Shown in pieces: positions 17,305-24,784 of a stretch of 64,000 nt of DNA (its first letter is position 1; every line of letters begins with the position of its first letter). Below the pieces are notes generated by a model. That model was not told the origin of the DNA. It saw only the letters and a program-made list of their open reading frames with translations, and searched no databases. The position numbers and the translations under genes were made by a program. The stretch spans positions 2,720,001 through 2,784,000 of the forward strand of contig NZ_JAUALB010000001.1 of NCBI RefSeq assembly GCF_030345795.1, written 5' to 3'. This stretch comes from Micromonospora sp. WMMA1363 (GTDB taxonomy: Bacteria > Actinomycetota > Actinomycetes > Mycobacteriales > Micromonosporaceae).

Positions 17305-17421
17305 GGTGGTTGCGCGGGTCGCCATCTCCACCACGAGTCCCAGGCAGAGCCGAGCAGACCAGGGGCCAGGGCGCCAAGGTCGTTCGTCCGGTAGGGCGCT
17401 CCACCTTGTCACCCTGGCCCC
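17305..17421. other. Conserved non-coding block of element 1 with long inverted repeat
   Basis: The words GGTGGTTGCGC (17305-17315) and GCCGAGCAGACCA (17349-17361) are followed at once by an inverted repeat, 17362-17380 with 17403-17421 (17 of 19 bp pair, 22-nt loop). The same two words, at nearly the same spacing and followed at once by an inverted repeat of similar size, occur in element 2 at 29082-29199. This is a candidate replication origin or transfer locus. It lies in the 509-bp gene-free right end of element 1 (17129-17637), where I see no other feature. Confidence 0.6.
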
Positions 17422-17637
17422 TGGCCCGCTCCACGATGTGTGGGACTCACGGCGGAGATGGCTCTGAGGCCCGCCGTGTGGCAGCAGGAGCGAGGGTTGC
17501 TCATGGTGAGACGGAACCGAACCGGGCCATCCACGGGCCAGAAGCCGATACCGCCAGCGGTCATCATTGGGCACGAGCGGGCAGCGCGACACCGCGACCG
17601 GCCAGGCGTTCCGGGCGATCAGGACAGCCGGGAACGA

Positions 17638-17681
17638 TCTTCCAAACTGACGGTGCGGGTTCGATTCCCGTCGCCCGCTCC
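17638..17681 (+). repeat. Middle attachment core, shared by elements 1 and 2
   Basis: This is the second copy of the 44-bp tRNA-Gly core. From 17639 to 17701 it is identical over 63 bp to 30651-30713, so identity extends 20 bp past the tRNA part into integrase-proximal sequence. Confidence 0.95.
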
Positions 17682-17689
17682 CGATGGTG

Positions 17690-17720
17690 GCCCAGGTCAG
17701 ACGCCATTTCCGACCTGGGC
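17690..17720 (-). terminator. Terminator of the element 2 integrase
   Basis: GCCCAGGTC and GACCTGGGC pair perfectly around a 13-nt loop between the middle core and the int stop. It would keep int transcription from running into element 1. Confidence 0.75.
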
Positions 17721-17731
17721 CGCATCTGCGA

Positions 17732-18877
17732 CTATCGCTTGCCCTTTCGGGCGTGCCCGCTCTGTGCCCGATCGCGTTCCTTGGCGATCCCGGCGCTGAG
17801 CGCTCCGGCGATGGACTTGTCGCGCTCGGCTGTCGCGTGCTGGTAGATCATCGCGGCGCGGGTCGATCCATGTCCCATACGCGCCATCAGGTCCGCCAGG
17901 CTGGCACCGGTCCCGGCGGCGAGGGTGTTCCCGGTGTGTCGCAGGTCGTGGAAGTGGAAGCCGGGCAGGCCGGCGGCGGTGACCGAGGCGGACCAGCCGG
18001 CCGCCTTCTGGAAGTTGGAGCGACGCAGGGCAGCGCCCTTCGCGCCGGTGAAGACCAGGGCGTCAGAGTCGTCGGCGACGAAGTCGCGCAGGTGACGCCG
18101 GAGATCCGGACGGATAGCCGCCGGGATGGTGACGGAGCGACGGCCGGCAGCCGATTTGGGCGGGCCGAAGATCATGCGTCCGTCAGACATCTCGACCAGG
18201 GTCGCGCGGACCGTGACGGTCGTGCAGCGCGGGTCGAGGTCACTGCGGCGCAGCGCCGCGAGTTCGCCGTAGCGGAGGCTCGTGAAGGCAGCCAGCAGCA
18301 CCAGGGCACGGAAGCGTGCGGGTACTCGGCCGGCGATGTCGAGGACCTGGGCGATGGTCGCCACAGGCCGCTCGGGGGTGTGGTGCTCTCCCGCTCCCTT
18401 GATCCGGCAGGGGTTGCGGCGGATAAGTTCGTCGTCGACGGCGGTGACCAGCACCGCGTGTAGGAGCCGGTACGCCTTGGCGGTCATGGTGGCAGTGGCA
18501 CCGGCCGCGACGAGTTCGGCGTACCAGGCCCGGACACGGCCGGGCGTGAGATCACTGAGCAGGACAGCGCTCAGAGTGGGCTCGATGTACTTGCGGTACA
18601 GCCACCGATAGAGCGCGACCGTCCGGGGCCGCAGGTTCGGCCGATGGTTGATCCATGTGGTCGCGTACTCCCCCAGCGCGATCCGTCCCCGGTTCGGATC
18701 CTGCCAGGTGCCCTTGATGATCTCGGCTTCAACGGCAGCAAGCCACCGTTCCGCCTCGGTCTTTCGGGCAAAGGTATGCGGTGCCGGTCGGTCGACGCCG
18801 TCCGGGCCGAGGTAGCGGGCTTGGAAGCGGCCCGAGGGCAGCTTTCGGACGCGACCGAAGCGGCGCTTGTCAGCCAT
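17732..18877 (-). CDS. int: Tyrosine integrase of element 2 (intact)
   Basis: This 381-residue site-specific recombinase has an AP2-like DNA-binding arm (about 5-55, SGRFQARYLGPDG), a SAM-like core-binding domain (about 65-155) and a catalytic domain. The catalytic residues are Arg202 (SLRYGEL), Lys241, His310 and Arg313 (HDLRHT), His336 (MGHGS) and Tyr345 (IYQHA). It should integrate and, with Xis, excise element 2 at the tRNA-Gly site. Because element 1 uses the same core, it may also serve that element. The ATG at 18877 overlaps the xis stop by 8 nt. Confidence 0.96.
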   Translation of the reverse strand: MADKRRFGRVRKLPSGRFQARYLGPDGVDRPAPHTFARKTEAERWLAAVEAEIIKGTWQDPNRGRIALGEYATTWINHRPNLRPRTVALYRWLYRKYIEPTLSAVLLSDLTPGRVRAWYAELVAAGATATMTAKAYRLLHAVLVTAVDDELIRRNPCRIKGAGEHHTPERPVATIAQVLDIAGRVPARFRALVLLAAFTSLRYGELAALRRSDLDPRCTTVTVRATLVEMSDGRMIFGPPKSAAGRRSVTIPAAIRPDLRRHLRDFVADDSDALVFTGAKGAALRRSNFQKAAGWSASVTAAGLPGFHFHDLRHTGNTLAAGTGASLADLMARMGHGSTRAAMIYQHATAERDKSIAGALSAGIAKERDRAQSGHARKGKR

Positions 18878-19079
18878 AGACGTGTTCTCCCTCCCGGTAG
18901 CGCAGGGCAGGCCGGATAGCGTCCCTCCGGCCTTGGCGGATGTAGTCGGCGATGTCGTCGGGGTGGAACCGGACGTACTTGCCGACCTTGTAGAAGCGGA
19001 TGCGTCGCTCGGACACCAGGCGGCGCACGAAGCGCACTTTGGTGCCGAGACGTTGCGCGGCCTGCTCGACGGTGAGCAT
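18870..19079 (-). CDS. xis: Excisionase-like helix-turn-helix protein (Xis) of element 2
   Basis: This 69-residue protein has the excisionase HTH: MLTVEQAAQRLGTKVRFVRRLV followed across a short gap by FYKVGKYVRFHPDDIADYI. It is clearly related to the Xis of element 1. I take the ATG at 19079. An in-frame CTG at 19103 follows AGGAG at 6 nt and would add eight residues, so the true start is uncertain. It directs Int toward excision and is coupled to int by overlap. Confidence 0.88.
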   Translation of the reverse strand: MLTVEQAAQRLGTKVRFVRRLVSERRIRFYKVGKYVRFHPDDIADYIRQGRRDAIRPALRYREGEHVYG

Positions 19080-19124
19080 GTCGACGTCACGAGGTTCGTT
19101 CAGAACCGTCTCCTTTCTGATTGG

Positions 19125-20867
19125 TTAGGCGGCGGCCGGTGCAGTGCCGGCCGGGGTGGTGGCGAGTTCGTGGGCGAGTTCTTCGCGGCCGGCGGCGTGT
19201 CGCTCGCGGGCGAGGGCGGCGGCGGTGTTGGCGAGCAGTGCGTCTCCGGTGGTGTGCCAGCCGACGCCGGCGAAGGTGAGGGTGCCGACGATGAGCGTGG
19301 TGGTGTCGTCGTCGGGCGGGTCGGCGGGTGGTCCGCCGGGGGCCGGGTGGTCGTGGTCCTGGTGCTCGTGCCGCCGGAACGCGATGCGAGTGTCACGCAG
19401 GAGTTGGAAGGTCACGGAGTAGCGGCGGGCTTTCGTAAGAAAGTGGCCGCCGTAGCCGAGCATGTGCGCCCATCGGCGGAGCCGTGCGTACGGGTTGGCG
19501 TTGGCTGGTTTCGCCGGTTCGGTGTCAAGGGCGGCTTGACGGTGGGCGACGCAGGTGGGGCAGGCGGGGTAGCGGGTGTGGGTGCCGCAGTCGGGGCACT
19601 GCCAGCGGTCGACGAAACCGGGCCGGGGTCGGGGGTCGCGGGGCCGCTGGGAGAGGGGGATCGGGGTTCCGGTGGGTCGGCCGATGCGCCAGCAGGCGTC
19701 GATGAGGCGGGCGGTGTGGTCGCCGTCGGGGTCGGCGTAGTCGCCGATCGAATCGGCGGTGAGGCGGGTGGAGGTGTGCCCGGTGGCCTCGGTGCTTTTG
19801 GTGGCGTACTTGGCAAGGTAGCCCGCGACGAGGCTGTCCGTGACCTCACTCGTCCCGTCGGTGGCGATCGGTTCCAGGTCGATCTGCTCGCCCCAGGCGA
19901 TCGGCCACCCGTCGGGCCGGTCCGGGTGCTGCGGGGTCTGGAACGCGATCTGCTCGGCGGCGTGGCGCAGCGCGTTGGCGAGGTCGTCGACGGTGAACGC
20001 GGCTGGAGGCGGGATGATGGCGTCGGGGTCCTGGCCGTCGACGCCGTCGAGGCGGGCGATGGCGTGGAAGTGGACCGCTCCCCGCGCTTGCAGCTCGGCG
20101 ACCTTCCCGGGCGAGAGTCGGACGGGTGGCACCTTCCGTGTCTTGCCGGAGGTGGTGACGACCTCGATGCGGGGGATGCCGCGGCGGCGGGCGAGCTTGG
20201 CCAGCCAGCGTTCTGCGGCTTGTTTGGTGCGGTGCCACAGTTCGCCGGAGAAGATGTTCCAGACGGCTTGGTGGTCGTGGTCGTAGCAGTCCAGGCACAA
20301 CGGCTGCCCGAGTACTGCGTCGCCGGCTTCGTGCCGGGCCCAGCACACGGCGGGGCGGCCGTGGGCGCAGAGTCCGACGTTGCGGCGGGCGTGGCAGGGT
20401 TCGGCGCGGCAGTCGCAGCGCTTGCGGTTGGCGCAGGTGTGCCGCTTGACGACCCGGGCGTGGACGGTCCCGAACGAGGGTGCGGTGAAGGTGGCGAACA
20501 CCGCCGGGTGCTGCGCCACGGTGTCGGGGATGCCTTTGCCGCCGATGAGGCCGGCGCGTAGGAGTTGGAACGCGTCGCGTTGGTAGGTCTGGGCGCAGGC
20601 CGGGCAGACGGTGGCGCGGCGGTTGCCGCAGGCGGTGTAGATCGCGGCGTCGGGCATCCCGTCGGTGTGCCGGACGTCCAGGACCCGGCCGGTGGCCTGC
20701 TCGATGGTGTAGATGCTGCCGGCGAGGCGGATGGGGCGGGTGCAGCCGGCGGCGGCGCGGACGTGTTCGATCCACCCGAAGTAGTCGGGTTGCTGGGCGC
20801 GTTGGAAGGCGGAGCCGGCGGCGGTGTAGCCGTAGATGGTGGCGGTGGTGTCGGCGTTCGAGCCCAC
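19125..20867 (-). CDS. Replication initiator (RepSA-like, HUH type) of element 2, probable 5' frameshift
   Basis: The 580-residue frame has a zinc-binding N-terminal half with many CxxC pairs (CGNRRATVCPAC, CDCRAEPCHARR, CLDC). The HUH nuclease motif His-Phe-His is at 266-268 and the tyrosine motif GYLAKYATK has Tyr350 and Tyr354. It should start rolling-circle replication. The GTG at 20867 has no ribosome-binding site. An ATG at 20912 overlaps the upstream stop as TAATG but is in another frame: 15 codons (MASTLDLTPRASARG) reach a run of five G at 20867-20871. One extra G there would fuse them to GSNADT. The 5' end is therefore probably frameshifted or mis-sequenced. Confidence 0.85.
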   Translation of the reverse strand: MGSNADTTATIYGYTAAGSAFQRAQQPDYFGWIEHVRAAAGCTRPIRLAGSIYTIEQATGRVLDVRHTDGMPDAAIYTACGNRRATVCPACAQTYQRDAFQLLRAGLIGGKGIPDTVAQHPAVFATFTAPSFGTVHARVVKRHTCANRKRCDCRAEPCHARRNVGLCAHGRPAVCWARHEAGDAVLGQPLCLDCYDHDHQAVWNIFSGELWHRTKQAAERWLAKLARRRGIPRIEVVTTSGKTRKVPPVRLSPGKVAELQARGAVHFHAIARLDGVDGQDPDAIIPPPAAFTVDDLANALRHAAEQIAFQTPQHPDRPDGWPIAWGEQIDLEPIATDGTSEVTDSLVAGYLAKYATKSTEATGHTSTRLTADSIGDYADPDGDHTARLIDACWRIGRPTGTPIPLSQRPRDPRPRPGFVDRWQCPDCGTHTRYPACPTCVAHRQAALDTEPAKPANANPYARLRRWAHMLGYGGHFLTKARRYSVTFQLLRDTRIAFRRHEHQDHDHPAPGGPPADPPDDDTTTLIVGTLTFAGVGWHTTGDALLANTAAALARERHAAGREELAHELATTPAGTAPAAA

Positions 20868-20910
20868 CCCCGGGCCGAAGCGCGGGGGGTGAGGTCCAGC
20901 GTCGACGCCA

Positions 20911-21210
20911 TTAGGCGGCGTCCGTGTGGGGACGGGTGTGGTCGGGGCCGTGGTGGCCCATGAAGACCTCGGTGATGCGTCGGGTGGTGACGATGAGCCG
21001 GCAGGCGCCGCACTGGCGGTTGGCCGGTTCGTGTCGGTGGCACGCGATGGTGGTGGTCACCTGGCCGCAGTGGATGGTGACCGGGGTGCGGCAGGGTCCG
21101 CCGGGGGTGACGTCGATGATGGTGCGTCGGGTGTCGTAGGGATGCGGCTCGTCCGGCCAGGCCGGGCAGGTGTGCGTGAAGTGCTGGATGTCGACGACGT
21201 GGATGGTCAT
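20911..21210 (-). CDS. Small Cys/His-rich protein upstream of rep in element 2
   Basis: This 99-residue protein has His- and Cys-rich segments (HTCPAWPDEPHPYD, ACHRHEPANRQCGACR) that suggest a zinc site, and a His-rich tail (GHHGPDHTRPHTDAA). It has no membrane segment. I do not recognise the family. Its ATG overlaps the stop of the DUF2637 gene (ATGA) and its TAA overlaps an ATG that may be the original rep start. It is part of the replication/transfer unit by position. Confidence 0.7.
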   Translation of the reverse strand: MTIHVVDIQHFTHTCPAWPDEPHPYDTRRTIIDVTPGGPCRTPVTIHCGQVTTTIACHRHEPANRQCGACRLIVTTRRITEVFMGHHGPDHTRPHTDAA

Positions 21211-21968
21211 CGGGCACCACCGGCGACGGGGGTGCCGTTCACGGCGGTCGGGGTGTGGCCGTTGATGGTGTGTAGGAGTTCCCGGGCGGTGGTCGGGGTG
21301 ACGGTGAGCAGGGCGGCGAGTTCGTCGGCGGTGATGGGCCGGCCGTGGGTCTGCTCGTGCTGGCGGGTGGCGAAGCGGGCGGTCGGGACCAGGTGCGCGG
21401 GGACCTCCGGCCGGGCGGCCGGGATCGGGGTGAGCGCGGGTGCGGCGATGACTGCCGGCGCGGGAGCCGGCGGGGTGTCGACCACCGGTGTGGTCGCCGG
21501 GGTGTCGGTGGGTTCGTTGGCCTGGGTGGTGTCCTCGGTGTCGCTGGTATCGGTGTCGGTCTTGACGGGGGCGAGGACGAGTTTGACCAGAGCCATGAAG
21601 GCCAGGGCCGGGACGGCGGACAGGAGCCAGCCGGACGGGCCGACCTTGCCGACGGCGACGCCGAGTTGCGCGGCGAGGGAGAAGCCGGCGAAGGCGATCA
21701 GCAGGACCACCGGGTAGCCGATCGAACTGCCGTGGCGCTTGCGGCGTCGGATGACGAGCAGGCAGGCGACGGGGACGAGTTCGGAGATGACGGCGTTGGC
21801 CCACCCGAACCAGTCGCTGGTTCCGTCTGGGCTGTTGGCCATGGTCCAGTCGTGAACGTGGGTGAAGGAGGCAGCCCCGGCAGCGAGGCCGACGAAGATG
21901 ACGATGAGGACCAGGAAGCCACCTTCCAGGCGGGCGGGCCACGGAGTGGGTTCGTTAGTGGTGAGCAT
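21207..21968 (-). CDS. DUF2637 membrane protein (Spd-like) of element 2
   Basis: This 253-residue protein has about four hydrophobic segments in its first 135 residues and shares FGWANAVISELVPVA and SGWLLSAVPALAFMAL with the element 1 homologue. It differs in its C-terminal half: after a Thr/Pro linker (about 140-190) it has a helical region (about 200-240, THGRPITADELAALLTVTPTTAREL). This resembles a winged or sigma-like HTH. A DNA-binding tail on the membrane protein would link it to plasmid DNA during transfer. The start overlaps the preceding gene by 14 nt. Confidence 0.8.
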   Translation of the reverse strand: MLTTNEPTPWPARLEGGFLVLIVIFVGLAAGAASFTHVHDWTMANSPDGTSDWFGWANAVISELVPVACLLVIRRRKRHGSSIGYPVVLLIAFAGFSLAAQLGVAVGKVGPSGWLLSAVPALAFMALVKLVLAPVKTDTDTSDTEDTTQANEPTDTPATTPVVDTPPAPAPAVIAAPALTPIPAARPEVPAHLVPTARFATRQHEQTHGRPITADELAALLTVTPTTARELLHTINGHTPTAVNGTPVAGGAR

Positions 21969-22251
21969 GGGGGAGCACCTCCGGAGCCGGGATGGTGTCG
22001 AGGGGGATGAGGTCGACGACGCCCGCGCAGCCGGCGCACATGATGGCGGCGAGTCCTTGGGTGGCGAGTTGCTGCCGGAAGCAGGGCAGGCACGCGAAGT
22101 CGGCCGGGAACAGCCCGTCGCCTTCGCAGAGCAGGCACCGGCCGAGGCATACCGGGCAGGGGGTGTAGACGGGGCCGAGGATGTTGTGGATGCCGGCAGG
22201 GGTGTTGCCCTCGATGCACCACAGGCACGGGTCGGTGAGGTGCAAGCTCAT
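21955..22251 (-). CDS. Small zinc-ribbon-like protein of element 2
   Basis: This 98-residue protein has five CxxC or close pairs: CLWC, CPVC followed by GRCLLC, CLPC and CAGC. The pattern is that of repeated zinc knuckles, with no catalytic motif. It starts MSLHLTD at 22251, where the ATG overlaps the stop of the next upstream gene. It is one of several Cys-rich small proteins in this operon. DNA or protein binding is likely but unproven. Confidence 0.7.
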   Translation of the reverse strand: MSLHLTDPCLWCIEGNTPAGIHNILGPVYTPCPVCLGRCLLCEGDGLFPADFACLPCFRQQLATQGLAAIMCAGCAGVVDLIPLDTIPAPEVLPHAHH

Positions 22252-22457
22252 CGGGCACCTCGCGTGTGTAGGTACTCGCTTGCGGCGCCGTCGGTGTAGT
22301 TGATGTCGGTACGGCATCGGTCGGTGTCGAGGCGTCCGGTGTGGAGGTCACGACGGCCGTCGGTGTAGGCCTTCACGGCGGCTGATTCGCAGAGTGCCCA
22401 TACGAGGGCGAACACCGTGATGACGGCGATGGGGCACAGGATCAGGAGAAGGTTCAT
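22248..22457 (-). CDS. Small single-pass membrane protein of element 2
   Basis: This 69-residue protein has one N-terminal transmembrane helix (about 2-22, LLLILCPIAVITVFALVWAL) and a short polar tail with Asp/Thr/Arg. The ATG at 22457 overlaps the stop of the upstream gene. I do not know the family. Position in the transfer operon suggests a part of the membrane transfer apparatus. Confidence 0.65.
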   Translation of the reverse strand: MNLLLILCPIAVITVFALVWALCESAAVKAYTDGRRDLHTGRLDTDRCRTDINYTDGAASEYLHTRGAR

Positions 22458-22831
22458 CGGGTGCCTCCGTGGCAGTCGAGACATTCGCCGTGGCGGCGGG
22501 GGATGTAGTAGGGCCGTTCGACGCCGCAGACGCGGCAGGTGCGGCGGGCGCGTAGGGCTTTGCCGATGGCTTCCCGTTGGGCGGGGGTGGCGGTGCGCTT
22601 CGGTTGCGCGAGGTCGAGGCGGTAGAGGTAGGCGACTCGCTTGCCACGCCACCAGAGGATCTGCGCGACCGGGTCATGTCCGCCTGGTCGGAGGCCGGCG
22701 GCGCGCAACTGGCGACGGGTGGCCAGGCCCGTGGGGGCCATGAAGTAGGGGTAGGTGGGGAACCCGTGGCGGATGCCGAGCGGGTCGTAGAACCGGACGC
22801 GTAGGCCGATGTGCTCGGCGAAGTCGGTCAC
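22454..22831 (-). CDS. RRQRL-motif zinc-binding protein of element 2
   Basis: This 125-residue protein has the segment ATRRQLRAAGLRPGG, a WWRGKRVAYLYR strand pair, and a C-terminal zinc knuckle CRVCGV...CLDC. I recall the name RRQRL motif-containing zinc-binding protein for this arrangement in actinomycete mobile elements. It is coupled on both sides by ATGA overlaps. The role is unknown; a nucleic-acid-binding accessory protein is plausible. Confidence 0.75.
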   Translation of the reverse strand: MTDFAEHIGLRVRFYDPLGIRHGFPTYPYFMAPTGLATRRQLRAAGLRPGGHDPVAQILWWRGKRVAYLYRLDLAQPKRTATPAQREAIGKALRARRTCRVCGVERPYYIPRRHGECLDCHGGTR

Positions 22832-23130
22832 GGCTTCTCACCGCCCCACCGCTGTTGCGCGGCTTGGCGGGTGATGCCGAGCCGCTGGCCGATTTCGGCC
22901 CAGGAGTAGCCGAACCGGCGTAGGCCGATGACGGCGTCGCCGATGGCCTCGTCGATGACAGCGGAGAGGGCGACGAGGTCGCGGAGGGCTTCGACGTCGC
23001 CGGTGGCGACGCGGCGGCCGTGGGCGCGGATGATGCGGCGGGCGAACGCGGCGAATTCGTCGTTCTCGACGACGTCCCGACGCCGGCTCTGCCGGGGGAT
23101 CTGTGTCAAGGTGTGCTTGACGGTGTTCAT
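22828..23130 (-). CDS. Small helix-turn-helix protein of element 2
   Basis: This 100-residue protein ends in a clear HTH (YSWAEIGQRLGITRQAAQQRW, as in sigma region 4 or small regulators). It is preceded by a helical region (about 45-75). It starts at ATG 23130, not at an upstream GTG, because the earlier sequence is Pro/Arg-rich shadow. It probably binds DNA inside the element, for example at an origin or operator. The stop overlaps the next gene. Confidence 0.75.
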   Translation of the reverse strand: MNTVKHTLTQIPRQSRRRDVVENDEFAAFARRIIRAHGRRVATGDVEALRDLVALSAVIDEAIGDAVIGLRRFGYSWAEIGQRLGITRQAAQQRWGGEKP

Positions 23131-23564
23131 CGGTTCTCGCCTCCCGTGGTGTGGAGGCGGTCCCACTCGTGGGCAGCCGCCTGAAGGGCGGTGATGACCT
23201 GCTCGGTGGTACGGGTCGGGTCGTCGTTCCACGAGTAGGGGGAGGTGTGCTCGTCGATGACGGAGCCGTCGTCATCGACGAGGAACATGGGGTGGGAGGC
23301 GTCGAGGTAGTCGACGAACGCGGCGAGGGCGGCGAGGTAGTCGGCGAGGGCGTCGGGGTCGAGTTGGGTGAAGTGCTCGACGCGGTGACCGGCGCTGGCG
23401 ATGCCGATGGCCCCGGCGGCGCAGGCCGGCGGAGTCGGGGTGTCGGTGGTGGCGTAGTAGCGGCCCTGGGTCCAGCCGTGCCGGAGCAGGTAGAGGGCAG
23501 CCATCCGCAGCAGGTCAGCAGGAGTGACCTGGACTCCGGTGGGTGGGTGTTGGGTAGCCTTCAT
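23127..23564 (-). CDS. DUF6197-like protein of element 2 (tentative)
   Basis: This protein of about 145 residues has an N-terminal helix (ADLLRMAALYLLRHGWTQGRYY), a CAAGAIGIA segment, and a C-terminal YSWNDDPTRTTEQVITALQAAA. I recall the last pattern in DUF6197 proteins of actinobacteria and their phages; this is from memory. ATG 23564 lies 10 nt after AAAGGA. The function is unknown. Confidence 0.6.
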   Translation of the reverse strand: MKATQHPPTGVQVTPADLLRMAALYLLRHGWTQGRYYATTDTPTPPACAAGAIGIASAGHRVEHFTQLDPDALADYLAALAAFVDYLDASHPMFLVDDDGSVIDEHTSPYSWNDDPTRTTEQVITALQAAAHEWDRLHTTGGENR

Positions 23565-23597
23565 GGCAGCCACGTCCTTTCGGGGCTGTTGGTGGAT

Positions 23598-23648
23598 GGT
23601 CGGCGGAACCGGTCTGCTTTCCAGGGCGATGAGCCGGTTCCGTCGGCC
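23598..23648 (-). promoter_or_regulatory. Strong intergenic hairpin, 15-bp arms
   Basis: GGTCGGCGGAACCGG and CCGGTTCCGTCGGCC pair over 15 bp, mostly Watson-Crick, around a 21-nt loop. It fills the gap between two leftward genes. It is one of six hairpins that punctuate the element 2 operon. Confidence 0.6.
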
Positions 23649-23650
23649 GA

Positions 23651-23860
23651 TTACGAAGAGCGCAGCCGCAGGTAGCGGCGGTGTCGGGTGTCGTCACCGC
23701 CCATCAGGTGTGGGGCGGAGACGAAGACGAGTCGACCGGTGGCGCTGGCGGCGTGGATCATCGCGGCGATGTCCTCAGGACGGCCGACGATCCACAGTTC
23801 GGTGTACTGGGCAGCGCGCTGGTTGTTCGCGCGGACTCGGGCGCGTTCGCGGGTGGTCAT
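23651..23860 (-). CDS. Small protein downstream of the element 2 translocase
   Basis: This 69-residue basic protein has a segment YTELWIVGRPEDIAAMIHAASATGRLVFVSAP that looks like a beta-alpha-beta unit, followed by an Arg/His tail. There is no known motif. The ATG overlaps the stop of the ATPase gene, so it is made with it. It may be an accessory to the translocase. Confidence 0.65.
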   Translation of the reverse strand: MTTRERARVRANNQRAAQYTELWIVGRPEDIAAMIHAASATGRLVFVSAPHLMGGDDTRHRRYLRLRSS

Positions 23861-24720
23861 GCCGCCAACCCCAGGTCCAGGGCAGCGCCGGCCAGGGTGG
23901 TGGTGGTGTGGCGGGTCCAGGCGGCGTAGTCGGCAATGTTGTAGATGTCGGTGTCGGTGAGGTAAGCGGCTTTGATGCGGCGAGGTGTGCCGCCCTCGGC
24001 CAGGAGGTAGGCCGCGCCTTGGTTGGTGGGGGCGATGTCGGAGGCGGTGTAGCCCTGCTCCGCCCAGCCCTGACCGAGAATGATGTTCGAGCTGTTCAGC
24101 GAGGTGCAGCGGAACGCGGCGCGGTAGCCGAACAGGTCCCGCAGGCTGGCGGGGATGATGTCCCACGAGGGGCGTTGAGTGGCGGCGACGACGGGCATGC
24201 CGCAGGCCCGGCCAAGCGACACGAGGCCGCGTAGGAGGGTGGAGAACTCTTTCTGCTGGGCTTCGGTGCCCAGGACGGTGGAGTACATGGCGAGTTCGTC
24301 GATGACGGTGAGGATCACCGACATGCCGTCACCAGGGCCAAGCTTGCGGCGACGGTTCGCCAGCAGCCAGGTGTAGCGGTTGGTGGCCACGGTCAGCAGG
24401 CGACGTAACACCGAGATGCCGTGGTCGATGTCGGGGCCGATGAACGCGTCGGCCAGGTCACGCCAGGGGCCGAGTTCGACGAGTTTGGCGTCGAACAGCA
24501 CGAGGCGGGTGTTGTCGCACAGGACGCCGTGGCCGCAGATGTTGTTGACCAGGCCGGACTTCCCGCCGCCCGGTTCACCGGCGGCGAGGAGGTTGTGGTA
24601 GACGACGTCGAGGTAGACGGGCTGGCCGAACTCGTCGATCCCGATGAACACCGGGTCGAACATCGACAGGCCAGCACCCACCGGCACCGCACCAGCGGTC
24701 GTGGGAATCGTGGTGGTCAT
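23857..24720 (-). CDS. TraB-like FtsK/SpoIIIE ATPase subunit of element 2
   Basis: This 287-residue protein consists almost only of the FtsK/SpoIIIE ATPase domain. Walker A GEPGGGKS is at 48-55, Walker B VILTVIDEL at 135-143, and AATQRPSWDIIPASLRD marks the sensor region. No membrane segment is present, unlike element 1 TraB. The missing membrane part appears to be encoded separately at 24989-25927. Together they would form the DNA pump for conjugation. A strong hairpin lies in its leader. Confidence 0.9.
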   Translation of the reverse strand: MTTTIPTTAGAVPVGAGLSMFDPVFIGIDEFGQPVYLDVVYHNLLAAGEPGGGKSGLVNNICGHGVLCDNTRLVLFDAKLVELGPWRDLADAFIGPDIDHGISVLRRLLTVATNRYTWLLANRRRKLGPGDGMSVILTVIDELAMYSTVLGTEAQQKEFSTLLRGLVSLGRACGMPVVAATQRPSWDIIPASLRDLFGYRAAFRCTSLNSSNIILGQGWAEQGYTASDIAPTNQGAAYLLAEGGTPRRIKAAYLTDTDIYNIADYAAWTRHTTTTLAGAALDLGLAA

Positions 24721-24739
24721 GAGATGCGCTCCTTAAGGT

Positions 24740-24774
24740 GGGCGCGGAACCCAACGGGTGAGGACTCCGCGCCC
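24740..24774 (-). promoter_or_regulatory. Hairpin in the leader of the ATPase gene
   Basis: GGGCGCGGA and TCCGCGCCC pair perfectly around a 17-nt loop, 20 bp upstream of the ATPase start. It could modulate how much ATPase is made relative to the membrane subunit. Confidence 0.6.
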
Positions 24775-24784
24775 GTCGCAGTGG

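Larger units (their letters stand above)
6066..17681. mobile_element. Element 1: integrated actinomycete conjugative element (AICE), pSAM2-like
   Basis: The segment is bounded by identical 44-bp tRNA-Gly cores. It holds the AICE set: integrase remains, Xis, HUH replication initiator, DUF2637 membrane protein, TraB/FtsK ATPase and a Pra-like activator, all leftward. A rightward XRE regulator and CutA are divergent from them. Two IS3-family insertions break the integrase. The integrase end lies at the left core. It sits head-to-tail with element 2 and shares the middle core with it. Confidence 0.9.

Noticed and set aside
17641..17680. A second and third tRNA-Gly gene at 17641 and 30653
   Set aside because: Only the 3' part of the tRNA is present at those sites; the acceptor 5' strand and D arm are missing, so they are attachment cores.
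18867..20561. 564-codon rightward frame opposite rep of element 2
   Set aside because: Same reason: Gly/Val-rich antisense of a gene with conserved nuclease and zinc motifs.
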